From Anaerolineae bacterium (GTDB lineage Bacteria > Chloroflexota > Anaerolineae > Aggregatilineales > Phototrophicaceae): 54,516 nucleotides of DNA. The position numbers were made by a program, and so were the translations under genes. This document shows, one piece after another, positions 34,810 through 43,112 of the stretch. The stretch is taken from contig JADLAY010000028.1 of NCBI GenBank assembly GCA_020849765.1, positions 1-54,516 on the forward strand, read 5' to 3'. Under the pieces are notes generated by a model. The model worked only from the letters and a program-made list of their open reading frames with translations. It was not told the DNA's origin and did not search any database. How positions within the stretch are numbered: position 1 is the first letter of the stretch; each line of letters starts with the position of its first letter.

Positions 34810-36642
34810 CTACAGAGTCCAGAACAGCGGCACGGCGATCATCAGCATGATGAAGCAGATGATCGTCAGCAGCCAGCCGCTCTTGACGAAATCGCTGAAG
34901 CGGTAGTTTGCGGGCGCGATCATCAGGATGTTGACCGGGTGCGACAGCGGCGTGATGAACGAGATCGAGCCGGAGATGGCGGTCGTGACGGCGATCGCCT
35001 GCGGGTTGACGCCGAGCCGGATGGCCGCGCTGATCGTGATCGGCGCGACGACCAGCGGCGAGATCTGGCCGCCCATGATCTGCGTCAGGGTCGCGCTCAA
35101 GACGTAGGTGCCTGCGACCAGGCCGAGCGGGCCGAACGGCGTGACGAAGCTGACGACGGCATCGCCGATCATCTGCGCCAGGCCCGTTTGCACCATGCCG
35201 ACGCTGACCGAAATCGCCCCGGCGATCAGGAAGATGGCGCGCCACTTGATAGCGCTGTAGGCTTCTTCCGGCTTCATCAGGCCGGTCAGCAGCACGAGCA
35301 GCGCGCCGGAGATCATGGCGAGTTCCGCCGGGATGCCCGCGAACATCGCGATCAGTGCGCTGATGCCAATCGCCAGCGTCAGGGCGACTTTGCGCCCGTT
35401 GATGCCGCTGCCGTTGCTGGTCGTCTCCATGACGACGATGTCGGGGTGGTTCTTGATCAGCGGCAGCTTGTCCTTCGGCCCCATCAGCAGGAGTGTATCG
35501 CCGGTGTGGAGGGCGAACGTGCCGACGTCCGTGCGGTAGCTGCGCTGGTCGCGCCAGAGGGCGATGGCGGTGAAGCCGTACTGCGTGCGGAAGGTCAGCT
35601 CTTGCAGCGTTTTGCCCTCGATGTTCGAGCGCGGCGGCACGATCACTTCGGCGAACAACGTGCCCTGCGTTTCGTAGGCCGTGTTTTCCGGCGCGGGCTG
35701 GATGTTCAGGCCCGACGATTCGAGCTGGATCACGCGCTCCTCGCGCCCGACGATCAGGAGCACGTCGCCCGCTTGCAGGTGATAGTGGACGTCGTAGGCG
35801 GGGATGGCGCGCCTCTTGTGGCGGATGCCGAGCACGGCCAGCCCCAGCGTCTCTCCGATCTGGGTTTCGTTGATCGATTTGTCGATCAGTGACGAATCGG
35901 CGCGGACGGTGGCCTCCCACAGACGCTCCTGAAGATTGTAGGTCTTGCTCAACTGGTCGCCGCTGGGGAATTGCTCGAAGCTGGGCGGCTCGCGATCGGG
36001 CAGCAAGAACTTGCCGAACAAGGCGAGGAATATCAGCCCGGCGATGCCGACCAGGCCGCCGGTTGGCGTGAAGTCGAGCACGCCGAGCGATTGCTGCGGC
36101 GGGTTTGCCAGCGGCAGCAGACCGCTGACGACGATGTTGGCCGTCGTCAGGTAGGTGGCTGCGCCGCCCAGCATCGTGCCGTAGGCGATCGGGATGAGCA
36201 GCTTGCTTGGCTTGATGCCCGTGCGGCGGCAGGCATCGAGCGCGCTCGGCAGCAGCAGGGCGCCCGCCGCCAGCGTATTCATGAACAGCGACAGCAGCGC
36301 CGCCGTCAGCGCGAACAGGGCGATCAGCCGCCGCTCGGACTTGCCGCCAATTGCCAGCAGCTTGCTCGCGATCCAGCGCGTGGCGCCGTACTTATCCAGG
36401 CAGGTCGTGACGATGAAGAGCGCCATCAGCGTGATGACCTCCGGCGTGCCGAAGCCGGTCAGGGCATTGCTGGCGGCGTCCGGCGTGTTCGGCGGCCCCA
36501 GGACGCCCAGCCCCAGGAACTGCGCCAGCCCGAGTGCGATCGCCATCAGCAGGGCGGCGACGTCTTCGCGCAGACGATTCATGAAGACGAGGGTCAACGG
36601 GATGACGAGGACGGCCACGACGTAGAGTTGCGCAAAAGTCAC
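34810..36642 (-). CDS. SLC13-family transporter with two RCK_C (TrkA-C) domains
   Basis: 610 residues. N-terminal membrane half (LYVVAVLVIPLTLVFMNRL first, FMNTLAAGALLLPSALDACR with the conserved N/T transport motif), a cytoplasmic middle with two TrkA-C-like domains (YHLQAGDVLLIVGREERVIQ near 295, FALHTGDTLLLMGPKDKLPL near 375), then the second membrane half with FITPLSHPVNILMIAPANYR. This is the layout of putative sulfate/dicarboxylate transporters of the DASS/SLC13 group with RCK regulation. The GTG start at 36640-36642 is supported by TAGGAG. The substrate is not evident. Confidence 0.9.
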   Translation of the reverse strand: MTFAQLYVVAVLVIPLTLVFMNRLREDVAALLMAIALGLAQFLGLGVLGPPNTPDAASNALTGFGTPEVITLMALFIVTTCLDKYGATRWIASKLLAIGGKSERRLIALFALTAALLSLFMNTLAAGALLLPSALDACRRTGIKPSKLLIPIAYGTMLGGAATYLTTANIVVSGLLPLANPPQQSLGVLDFTPTGGLVGIAGLIFLALFGKFLLPDREPPSFEQFPSGDQLSKTYNLQERLWEATVRADSSLIDKSINETQIGETLGLAVLGIRHKRRAIPAYDVHYHLQAGDVLLIVGREERVIQLESSGLNIQPAPENTAYETQGTLFAEVIVPPRSNIEGKTLQELTFRTQYGFTAIALWRDQRSYRTDVGTFALHTGDTLLLMGPKDKLPLIKNHPDIVVMETTSNGSGINGRKVALTLAIGISALIAMFAGIPAELAMISGALLVLLTGLMKPEEAYSAIKWRAIFLIAGAISVSVGMVQTGLAQMIGDAVVSFVTPFGPLGLVAGTYVLSATLTQIMGGQISPLVVAPITISAAIRLGVNPQAIAVTTAISGSISFITPLSHPVNILMIAPANYRFSDFVKSGWLLTIICFIMLMIAVPLFWTL

Positions 36643-36858
36643 GAACGGCTCCTAGCCTGTGGAGAAGGTTCTTGTGTGGTGGATTGCCCGGGGCGAACGG
36701 CCGCGCTGCCCCAATTCGCCAATGCTACCCCATTTGGCGCCGCGTGGGGTGCAAGGCTGCCGCAACAGATTTCCCCGGCGGGTATGGTATACTGCGGATT
36801 GAATCGAATAGAACGAATTTTCGACGACGGTGATAGCAAAGCGGGAGCCAGGAACGAG

Positions 36859-37413
36859 ATGACGACGAACTCACGCATACAGGCCGTCGAGCGCGCCACT
36901 CACCGGACGTGGGATGAATGGCTGCGCTTCATGGACGGTATCGGCGCCAGGAACCTGAGCCATCACGAAATCGCGACCAAAGTCCTGGAAGAACTCGACG
37001 GCAAGGTCGACAACCTCGGCTGGTGGGCGCAAGCGGTGACGGTCGCCTACGAGCAGTACATCGGCCACCGGATCCCCGGCCAACGGCCTGATGGCACGTT
37101 TCAGACCAGCGTCAGCAAGGCGACAGCCGTCAAGATGCAGGAACTGATGGACAGGTGGGTGGACTTCGCGGCTACGGATGCCGAAGTGCTGGCGCTCGTT
37201 GATGACGAGCCACGGGTCAGCGGGACCGACAAGCGCATTACCTGGCGCACCAAGAGTCGTGATGGTTCAGCCATTCGCGTCACCAGCGAACCGAAGAAGG
37301 ACGGCACGGCGTCGATCATTGCGGTGCAGATGGGGCTGGAGACTAACGAACTCAATCTGGAGGCGAAGTCGAACTGGTCATCGATCCTGGAGCGGTTTGT
37401 CGGCAGTCTCTAG
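36859..37413 (+). CDS. DUF4287-like protein
   Basis: 184 residues from the ATG at 36859 (AGGAAC upstream). The N-terminal half contains THRTWDEWLRFMDGIGARN, then GWWAQAVTVAYEQYIGHRIP, matching DUF4287-type small domains. The C-terminal half (ITWRTKSRDGSAIRVTSEPK and a final helix SNWSSILERFV) looks like a compact beta-grasp/SRPBCC-like part. Function is unknown. The open frame continues far upstream through the antisense of the transporter, but that part has no coding signal of its own. Confidence 0.7.
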   Translation: MTTNSRIQAVERATHRTWDEWLRFMDGIGARNLSHHEIATKVLEELDGKVDNLGWWAQAVTVAYEQYIGHRIPGQRPDGTFQTSVSKATAVKMQELMDRWVDFAATDAEVLALVDDEPRVSGTDKRITWRTKSRDGSAIRVTSEPKKDGTASIIAVQMGLETNELNLEAKSNWSSILERFVGSL

Positions 37414-37426
37414 ATATGTTGATTGA

Positions 37427-37969
37427 TTACTTTCGATCCGATGGGCCGATGCTGATGGCGCTGTAGATCTCGCCCAGGAAGCGGCTCGGTCTGGCGAACA
37501 GCTTGCGCGTATCGACAAAGCCCGCCCGGCGCGCCAATGCTTCCCACGAGGGATACGAGAGCGGATAGGGCACCCAGGTGTTGCCGCGGTCGGTGTTGTA
37601 CTCGACCAGCAGCAACCGGCCCCCTGGCTTGAGATAACCCAGCATCAGCTGCAGGATCGGTTCTTTGTGCCGGTGGAAGTGGAGCGAGTTGGCCATCACC
37701 AGACCGTCGAGCAGGGGCAGTTCGAGCGGGCGGGTGAAGTCGGCGTTCAGGTAGTGCACGTCGACCGCAGGGCAGCGGGCGCGCATGGCCTGCTGCTGCT
37801 CGTTGAGCGCCCGGCCATCCCGGTCGGCGGAGTAGATGGTCGCGTCGGGGCCGATCAGATCCGCCAGCGCGAGCGTGAACGCGCCGCCGCCCGATCCGAA
37901 ATCCGCCCAGACGCCGCCCCGCGCCGGAACGCCATCGCGCAGCAGATTGACGTGATCGGCATGATCCAT
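37427..37969 (-). CDS. Class I SAM-dependent methyltransferase
   Basis: 180 residues from the ATG at 37967-37969 with GAGGAG upstream. Motif I is VWADFGSGGGAFTLALADL, the acidic end of strand 2 is TIYSADRDG, motif IV is LDGLVMANSLHFH and motif V is LKPGGRLLLVEYN. It is a small Methyltransf_25/31-type enzyme of unknown substrate. Its stop is 13 nt from the stop of the convergent DUF4287-like gene. Confidence 0.85.
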   Translation of the reverse strand: MDHADHVNLLRDGVPARGGVWADFGSGGGAFTLALADLIGPDATIYSADRDGRALNEQQQAMRARCPAVDVHYLNADFTRPLELPLLDGLVMANSLHFHRHKEPILQLMLGYLKPGGRLLLVEYNTDRGNTWVPYPLSYPSWEALARRAGFVDTRKLFARPSRFLGEIYSAISIGPSDRK

Positions 37970-38010
37970 CGCCGTGTGCTCCTCGCAAGCGAACATCGCT
38001 CCCCATGATG

Positions 38011-38033
38011 CGGGGCGGATGATGAGTCCGCCC
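38011..38033. terminator. Stem-loop downstream of pseudopilin operon
   Basis: GGGGCGGA (38011-38018) pairs with TCCGCCCC (38026-38033) across a 7-nt loop, preceded by a second possible stem. It lies between the methyltransferase start and the end of the minus-strand pseudopilin operon and may end that transcript; no clear T run. Confidence 0.5.
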
Positions 38034-38104
38034 CGACGATGCACACGATCATACTGTGGATGTCAACCGCTGGCGAGCGTCACTCGCCCTCACGTTCCCA
38101 CGTG

Positions 38105-39394
38105 CTACTCCGCGATCTGCACCTGCGGCGGGCGCGGCGGCAGGATGGTCGGGTCGTAGATCAGGTCGAGATCCGAGCCGGACATGTTCATCGTGTTGGC
38201 GACGATGGCGCCGATCACGTCCATGCTCGACATCGATCCCTGCACCGCGCCGTGCGGCGCATAGATGACGCCGTACCAGGTGGCGCTGGAACCGGAGACC
38301 ATCATCGCGTTGTAGCTGCACGAGCGACCTTCGCCGTCGTTCGAGAAGGCGATCAGGCCGTCGGCGTAATAACGGACGTTCATGCCTGACCCGGCGTTGA
38401 ACTGGATCGATCCGCTGGCGACGAAGCTGACGCCTTCGACGCGGCCATCGCCGTTGCGGTCGCCATCGAGGATGACGCCGGTGCCGATGTCGACGTTGCC
38501 ATCGACGTAATAAAGCCCTTCAAGCACGCGGCCATTGCCGGGCTTCCAGGTGCCGCCGCCCGCCGTCTTCCAGTCCGGGTCGCCGGTAGCACTGTCGATG
38601 TAGGTGTAGAGTTCGACCGCGCGCGCCGTCTTGCCGCCGGGCTGATAGTCCTGCAGACGGAAGAGCAGCGGATCTTCGAGGATGTCGACGCTGGTCGACG
38701 GCGCCTGTGGGATGGGCGGCGTTAGCGGATCGCCGTCGTCGGTCGCCCACCAGTCGGTGTTGCTGCCCTCGACCGCGCTGCCGACCAGCGATACGTCGCC
38801 GTAGATGTCGTTACCGCCGCCACCGCCGCCGATCTTGAGCTGGTTGTTGCTGTGGATGCCGCCTTCGATGGTGACGGTCGAGCCCGTCCAATCGATCGTG
38901 TTCGGGCACGATGAAGAGATGGCGAACAGCGCCGGGACCGAGGCGGGATCGAACGGCGGCGAGCAGTAGCCGACGGCGTAGGTCGTCACCTGAAGCGGGC
39001 CCGGATAGACCAACTGGATGAAGTAGGACGGCTTGGTCGCCGTGATTTCGATTTCGACGTAATCGGTGTCCCCGGCGGCGGTGCCGCGCGAGGGTGGGTA
39101 ATGGACGTTGACGGTACTGCGGCCATCGCCGTTGCTGAAGCCGTTCTCGGCGGCGGCCTGGATCGCCGCGACGACCGGGTCGCCGTCGGTGCATTTGGCG
39201 TACGTGGCCGCGACCACGGCGGCATCGCTGGCATTTTGCGCGTCGCGCTGGAGGAAGAACAACCCGCCGCCATCGATCGCCAGGCCGAGCATGCCGATCA
39301 AACCGACCATGAGGAAGGCGATGATGACGATGGCCTGTCCGGATTCGGCTTGCCGAACCCGGATGTGATGTGCTGAATGCTGCTGCTTGTGCAT
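38105..39394 (-). CDS. TadG/TadE-like protein with polymorphic C-terminal domain
   Basis: 429 residues. The N-terminal segment ESGQAIVIIAFLMVGLIGML then AIDGGGLFFLQRDAQNASDA is the TadE/TadG-like (pilus assembly Flp-associated) anchor. The rest is extracellular-type sequence rich in Gly, Asn and Asp: GGIHSNNQLKIGGGGGGNDI, VDGNVDIGTGVILDGDRNGD and YGVIYAPHGAVQGSMSSMDV, suggesting a parallel beta-roll/helix (inference). GGGGGAA upstream of the ATG. It is the last of three minus-strand genes (14-nt gap from the TSP3 protein). Confidence 0.8.
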   Translation of the reverse strand: MHKQQHSAHHIRVRQAESGQAIVIIAFLMVGLIGMLGLAIDGGGLFFLQRDAQNASDAAVVAATYAKCTDGDPVVAAIQAAAENGFSNGDGRSTVNVHYPPSRGTAAGDTDYVEIEITATKPSYFIQLVYPGPLQVTTYAVGYCSPPFDPASVPALFAISSSCPNTIDWTGSTVTIEGGIHSNNQLKIGGGGGGNDIYGDVSLVGSAVEGSNTDWWATDDGDPLTPPIPQAPSTSVDILEDPLLFRLQDYQPGGKTARAVELYTYIDSATGDPDWKTAGGGTWKPGNGRVLEGLYYVDGNVDIGTGVILDGDRNGDGRVEGVSFVASGSIQFNAGSGMNVRYYADGLIAFSNDGEGRSCSYNAMMVSGSSATWYGVIYAPHGAVQGSMSSMDVIGAIVANTMNMSGSDLDLIYDPTILPPRPPQVQIAE

Positions 39395-39408
39395 GTCTAT
39401 CGTTCCCC

Positions 39409-42102
39409 CTACTGAATGGTGCCCACGGCCTGCGCGTCGCTGATGGTCGCGTTGGTCGCGCCCGACAGGGTGACGTAGAAGGTCTCGCCGGGATCGTTGC
39501 GCGTGTCGTATTCGATCTGAACTGCGATCGGCATTGTGGTGACGCCGGGGCCAAAGCTCAGCGTGCCGCTGGCCGGGATGTAGTCACGGGTGCCGCCGCT
39601 GCTGGTCGCCGTGCCGCCGCCGGTCGCGTAGTTGACCGTGACCGTCGCGCCGCTGGGGTTATCCAGTGTGACGGTAAAGGTCATCGTCGTCGTCGTATGG
39701 TTGACGGTCGGCTCAGCGGCGCTCGCATCGGCAATGCGCAGGCTGGGCGCGGCCAGCGGATTCGTTCCGGCGCTGACTTCGGCACCATCGTTGACGCCGT
39801 CGCCATCGGTATCGGCGGCCAGCGCGTTGGTGTGGTAAGTGTTGATCTCGGCGCCGTCGTTGAGACCGTCGCCGTCGCTATCCGCACTCAGCGGGTTGGT
39901 GCCGTAGCTGTGTACCTCGCTGCCGTCGTTGAGGCTGTCGCCGTCGGTGTCGGCGCTGGTCGCGTTGGTGAGGTAGGTGTTGACCTCGTCGCCATCGGTC
40001 AGGCCGTCCGTGTCACTGTCCGTCAGCGCCGGGTCGGTGTGATGCGTGTTAACCTCGGCGCCGTCGTTCAGACCATCGCCGTCGGTGTCCGCGCGGTTCG
40101 GGTTGCTGCCGTAGGTGTTGATCTCCTGTCCATCGGTCAGACCATCGCCGTCCGTATCCGCACGAACGGGGTCGGTAATGTGGATCGAGATCTCGGCGCC
40201 GTCGGTCAGACCGTCGCCATCAGTATCCGCGATGATCGGGTTGGTGTGATGGATCTGGACTTCGTTGCGGTCGCTGAGACCGTCGTTATCGGTATCGCCG
40301 TTGATCGGGCTGGTGCCGTAAGTGTTGACCTCGGCGCCATCGCTGAGGCCGTCGCCATCGCTATCCGCGCTCAGCGGGTTGGTGCCGTGCGCGCTCTCCT
40401 GGCCGTCGATCAGGCCGTCGTCGTCGCTGTCGGGGTCGAGCGGCGAGGTGCCAGCGGAAACTTCAGCGCCATCGCCGAGGCCGTCGCCGTCGGTGTCGAG
40501 CTTGGCCGGGTTGGTCAGCGTGCTGCTGATCTCCTGGCCGTCGAGCAGGCCGTCACCATCGGTGTCGCTGCTGAGCGGGTTGGTGCCGCGCTGCTGCTCC
40601 ATCGCATTGATCGCGCCGTCGCCATCAGGGTCGTCGGTGCCTGTGTAATTCAGGTTGCCGAAGAAGGTCAGTTCCCAGTTGTCCGGCAGACCATCGCCAT
40701 CGCCGTCCGCGCCGCTGGGGCTGCTGCCGTTGGCGACCTCGGTGCCATCGCTGAGGCCATCGCCGTCGCTATCGGCGTTGAGCGGATTACTGTGGTGGAT
40801 GTTGACCTCGTCGCCGTCCGTCAGCGAGTCGAAATCGGTGTCCGGGTTGTTCGGGTCGGTGCCCCAGATGCGCAGCTCGTCGGCGTCGTTCAGGCCGTCG
40901 GCGTCGCTGTCGTCGAGCGCCGGGTTGGTGCCGTAGATATTGACTTCGTCACCATCGTCGAGGCCGTCGTGATCGCTGTCGTCGCGCGTCGGGTCGGTCA
41001 GGTAGATGTTGATCTCGTCGCCGTCGTCCAGACCGTCGCCGTCGGTATCCGTACTGAGCGGATCGGTCTCGGCATTGAGGACTTCGTCGCCATCGCTGAC
41101 GCCGTCGCCATCCGTGTCCATGCTGGTCGGGTCGGTGGCGTAGATCTCGATCTCCTCATTGTCGGCCAGCATGTCGCTGTCGCTATCGACCAGCAGCGGA
41201 CTGGTGCCGTGTGTGTTGACTTCGTCGCCGTCGCTGAGCGTGTCGCCGTCGCTGTCCGGATTGAGCGGGTCAGTGCCGAGGGTGTCCTCCAGGCCATCAA
41301 GCAGGCCGTCGACATCCGTGTCGCCGATCAGTGGGTTGGTCAGCAGGCTGTCGACTTCGATGCCGTCGAGCAGGCCGTCAAGGTCCGTATCGGCGATGAT
41401 GGCGCTGGTCTTGATCGAGTAGATCTCGCGGCCATCGAGGATTCCGTCGCCGTCGGTATCCGGGTTGAACGGATCGGTGCTGCGCGTTTCTTCGCAGCCG
41501 TTGTTGCAGCCGTCGAGATCCGGGTCGTCGGTGCCGGTCATGACCAGGTCGCCGAACCAGTCGACCTCCCACAGGTCGAGCAGGCCGTCGTAGTCGGTGT
41601 CTTCCTCGTAGTTGGAGGTCAGGTCGATGTCCATCACGATCGTGCGCTGGCCCGCCAGGCTGACGTCCAGGTGCGGCACGATGTTGACCAGCAGCGGCGT
41701 GATGAAACTGATCGTATTGGTGACTTCGATCTGGAGCATGTCGCCGTTGTCGAGCCAGTTGGGATCGATACGATCCATGTCATCGGTGCACAGAAGCTCC
41801 GAGCCATCGCTGGCTTTGACGTAGCGAATGGTGATGGCCGGGTCGGCGGCGAAGAAGGCCGCGCGGATCTTCGTGCGCATGTCCGCGCAGTCCGCATACA
41901 TGACACCGGTGCCTTCGTAGGTGCTGTAACCGAGCACCTGGGCATCTCGCAGGCCATTGCGCAGGCCATTGGAGACCATGGCATATGAAAATAACGCCCG
42001 GCCAAGGTCGAACGTGGCGAGCGTCACCATCAGCAGAGCGGGCAGGATGAGCGCGAACTCGGTCAGGGCTTGCCCTGGTGGACGATGATGTCTCTTGAAC
42101 AT
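39409..42102 (-). CDS. TadE-like pseudopilin fused to 27 thrombospondin type-3 repeats and a Calx-beta domain
   Basis: 897 residues. Residues ~8-40 form the TadE anchor (GQALTEFALILPALLMVTLA). After a ~120-residue globular part come 27 repeats of about 22 residues centred on DxDGDGLxDGxE, from ~167 to ~775, each a calcium-binding TSP3/EF-like loop; one break (about residues 480-500) contains a WELTFFGNLNYTGTDDP insertion, similar to the first unit. The C-terminal ~110 residues are Calx-beta-like (SLRIADASAAEPTVNH, SGTLSFGPGVTTMPIAV, ETFYVTLSGATNATI). It should form a long Ca-stabilised rod outside the cell. AGGAG upstream of the ATG; 9-nt gap from the TadE gene. Confidence 0.9.
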   Translation of the reverse strand: MFKRHHRPPGQALTEFALILPALLMVTLATFDLGRALFSYAMVSNGLRNGLRDAQVLGYSTYEGTGVMYADCADMRTKIRAAFFAADPAITIRYVKASDGSELLCTDDMDRIDPNWLDNGDMLQIEVTNTISFITPLLVNIVPHLDVSLAGQRTIVMDIDLTSNYEEDTDYDGLLDLWEVDWFGDLVMTGTDDPDLDGCNNGCEETRSTDPFNPDTDGDGILDGREIYSIKTSAIIADTDLDGLLDGIEVDSLLTNPLIGDTDVDGLLDGLEDTLGTDPLNPDSDGDTLSDGDEVNTHGTSPLLVDSDSDMLADNEEIEIYATDPTSMDTDGDGVSDGDEVLNAETDPLSTDTDGDGLDDGDEINIYLTDPTRDDSDHDGLDDGDEVNIYGTNPALDDSDADGLNDADELRIWGTDPNNPDTDFDSLTDGDEVNIHHSNPLNADSDGDGLSDGTEVANGSSPSGADGDGDGLPDNWELTFFGNLNYTGTDDPDGDGAINAMEQQRGTNPLSSDTDGDGLLDGQEISSTLTNPAKLDTDGDGLGDGAEVSAGTSPLDPDSDDDGLIDGQESAHGTNPLSADSDGDGLSDGAEVNTYGTSPINGDTDNDGLSDRNEVQIHHTNPIIADTDGDGLTDGAEISIHITDPVRADTDGDGLTDGQEINTYGSNPNRADTDGDGLNDGAEVNTHHTDPALTDSDTDGLTDGDEVNTYLTNATSADTDGDSLNDGSEVHSYGTNPLSADSDGDGLNDGAEINTYHTNALAADTDGDGVNDGAEVSAGTNPLAAPSLRIADASAAEPTVNHTTTTMTFTVTLDNPSGATVTVNYATGGGTATSSGGTRDYIPASGTLSFGPGVTTMPIAVQIEYDTRNDPGETFYVTLSGATNATISDAQAVGTIQ

Positions 42103-42111
42103 AATGAGCTC

Positions 42112-42585
42112 CTACTCGCCAATGATGACTTGCGACGCGTTGACACCCAGATAAATCGGGTTGATGCCAGCGAAGCGCGGGACGAAGGGTGAAATCAGAT
42201 GGAACGGATAAGTGATGCTGACGCTGACCGGGTCACCCACGCCATAAGGATCGGGGCGCTCGATGTTGATCGTCGCGGCGGGCCAATCGACCTGCGCGCC
42301 GCCCGCGTTCAAGGCGCGGTATTCAGCGTTGTTGGGATCGGCGCAATCGTCGCCGTCGGCAGCGGTGCGGCAGCCCGGATTGATGGACAGGTAGAGTGCC
42401 GCCTCTCCCGCGCCATCTTCCAGGGCGATGTGAATGAAGTAGGCCCGCCCCAGATCGAGCAGTCCCGAAACGATGATGACCAGGATCACGAAGCCGATCG
42501 AGACTTCGACCAGGCTCTGACCGCGCTCCAGGTTTCGCCATCCTCCTCTTACTTGTGCTGTGTCTTGCGCGTCGCTCGTACCCAT
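42112..42585 (-). CDS. TadE-like pseudopilin
   Basis: 157 residues from the ATG at 42583-42585; the longer frame to 42693 is AT-rich upstream sequence. The hydrophobic segment ERGQSLVEVSIGFVILVIIV then SGLLDLGRAYF is the TadE domain with the conserved Glu five residues into the helix region. The remainder is a small extracellular domain with two Cys pairs (NPGCRTAADGDDCADP). First gene of the three-gene pseudopilin operon. No prepilin peptidase, CpaF ATPase or TadB/C gene is nearby. Confidence 0.85.
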   Translation of the reverse strand: MGTSDAQDTAQVRGGWRNLERGQSLVEVSIGFVILVIIVSGLLDLGRAYFIHIALEDGAGEAALYLSINPGCRTAADGDDCADPNNAEYRALNAGGAQVDWPAATINIERPDPYGVGDPVSVSITYPFHLISPFVPRFAGINPIYLGVNASQVIIGE

Positions 42586-43112
42586 GATAACCGCCACAAA
42601 AATAAAGACAGAGTTGATGTATAAATTATGATAGTCTATATCTTTGTTCCATAAATGTGAGGTCTCGTAAAAATTTTGTGAATCTTTGCTCACATTTTTC
42701 CAGGCGTGATTTGTGCCTGTTCAGGCGTCGAGAACCCCAAATCGAAGATTCGTAAAGATCGCGCCCCGAGTGATCGTCATATGCATTGTAAGAATTTGGA
42801 GGGACATGTGGCGATCATTGAGCCTGCGGTAATCCACCTTAATCAAGGCTTCGTATCGAACTCGGCCCCCTTAAGCATTCGTGATATCGAGGGCATCCAT
42901 GACGTGGGTGAACGCGAGCAGCGGGCTGGCATCAAACGTCGAAACTGCCGGCGCGAGGGGGCTGTTTATTCGCGGGAAATGGGGCTATATTGTTTTCATA
43001 TCCCCTAACTGACGGACTTTAGGCGTAAGATAGGTCAGCGCGCTAACGTGACTCACATATTCTCCCTGTGTAAGGTGTAATTTGTCCCTGATTCGAGCCG
43101 GAGGTGCCCTCG
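42586..43112. other. Divergent promoter region, pseudopilin operon and GMC gene
   Basis: 527 nt, AT-rich near 42600-42700. The perfect inverted repeat AAATGTGAG/CTCACATTT (42653-42661 with 42689-42697) may be an operator or hairpin. An open frame at 42706-43008 has no family, start signal or codon bias and is not called. GGAGG at 43100-43104 serves the next gene. Confidence 0.45.

Noticed and set aside
35971..36858. N-terminal extension of the DUF4287-like gene
   Set aside because: It is antisense to the SLC13-type transporter and carries no coding signal; the ATG at 36859 has a ribosome binding site.
39370..41988. 872-codon plus-strand frame opposite the TSP3-repeat gene
   Set aside because: It is the antisense of the Asp-rich repeats (giving Val/Ala/Gly repeats); the minus strand has real domains and a ribosome binding site.
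42706..43008. 100-codon plus-strand frame in the pseudopilin/GMC gap
   Set aside because: No family, no start signal, Arg/His-rich composition and location in a promoter region.
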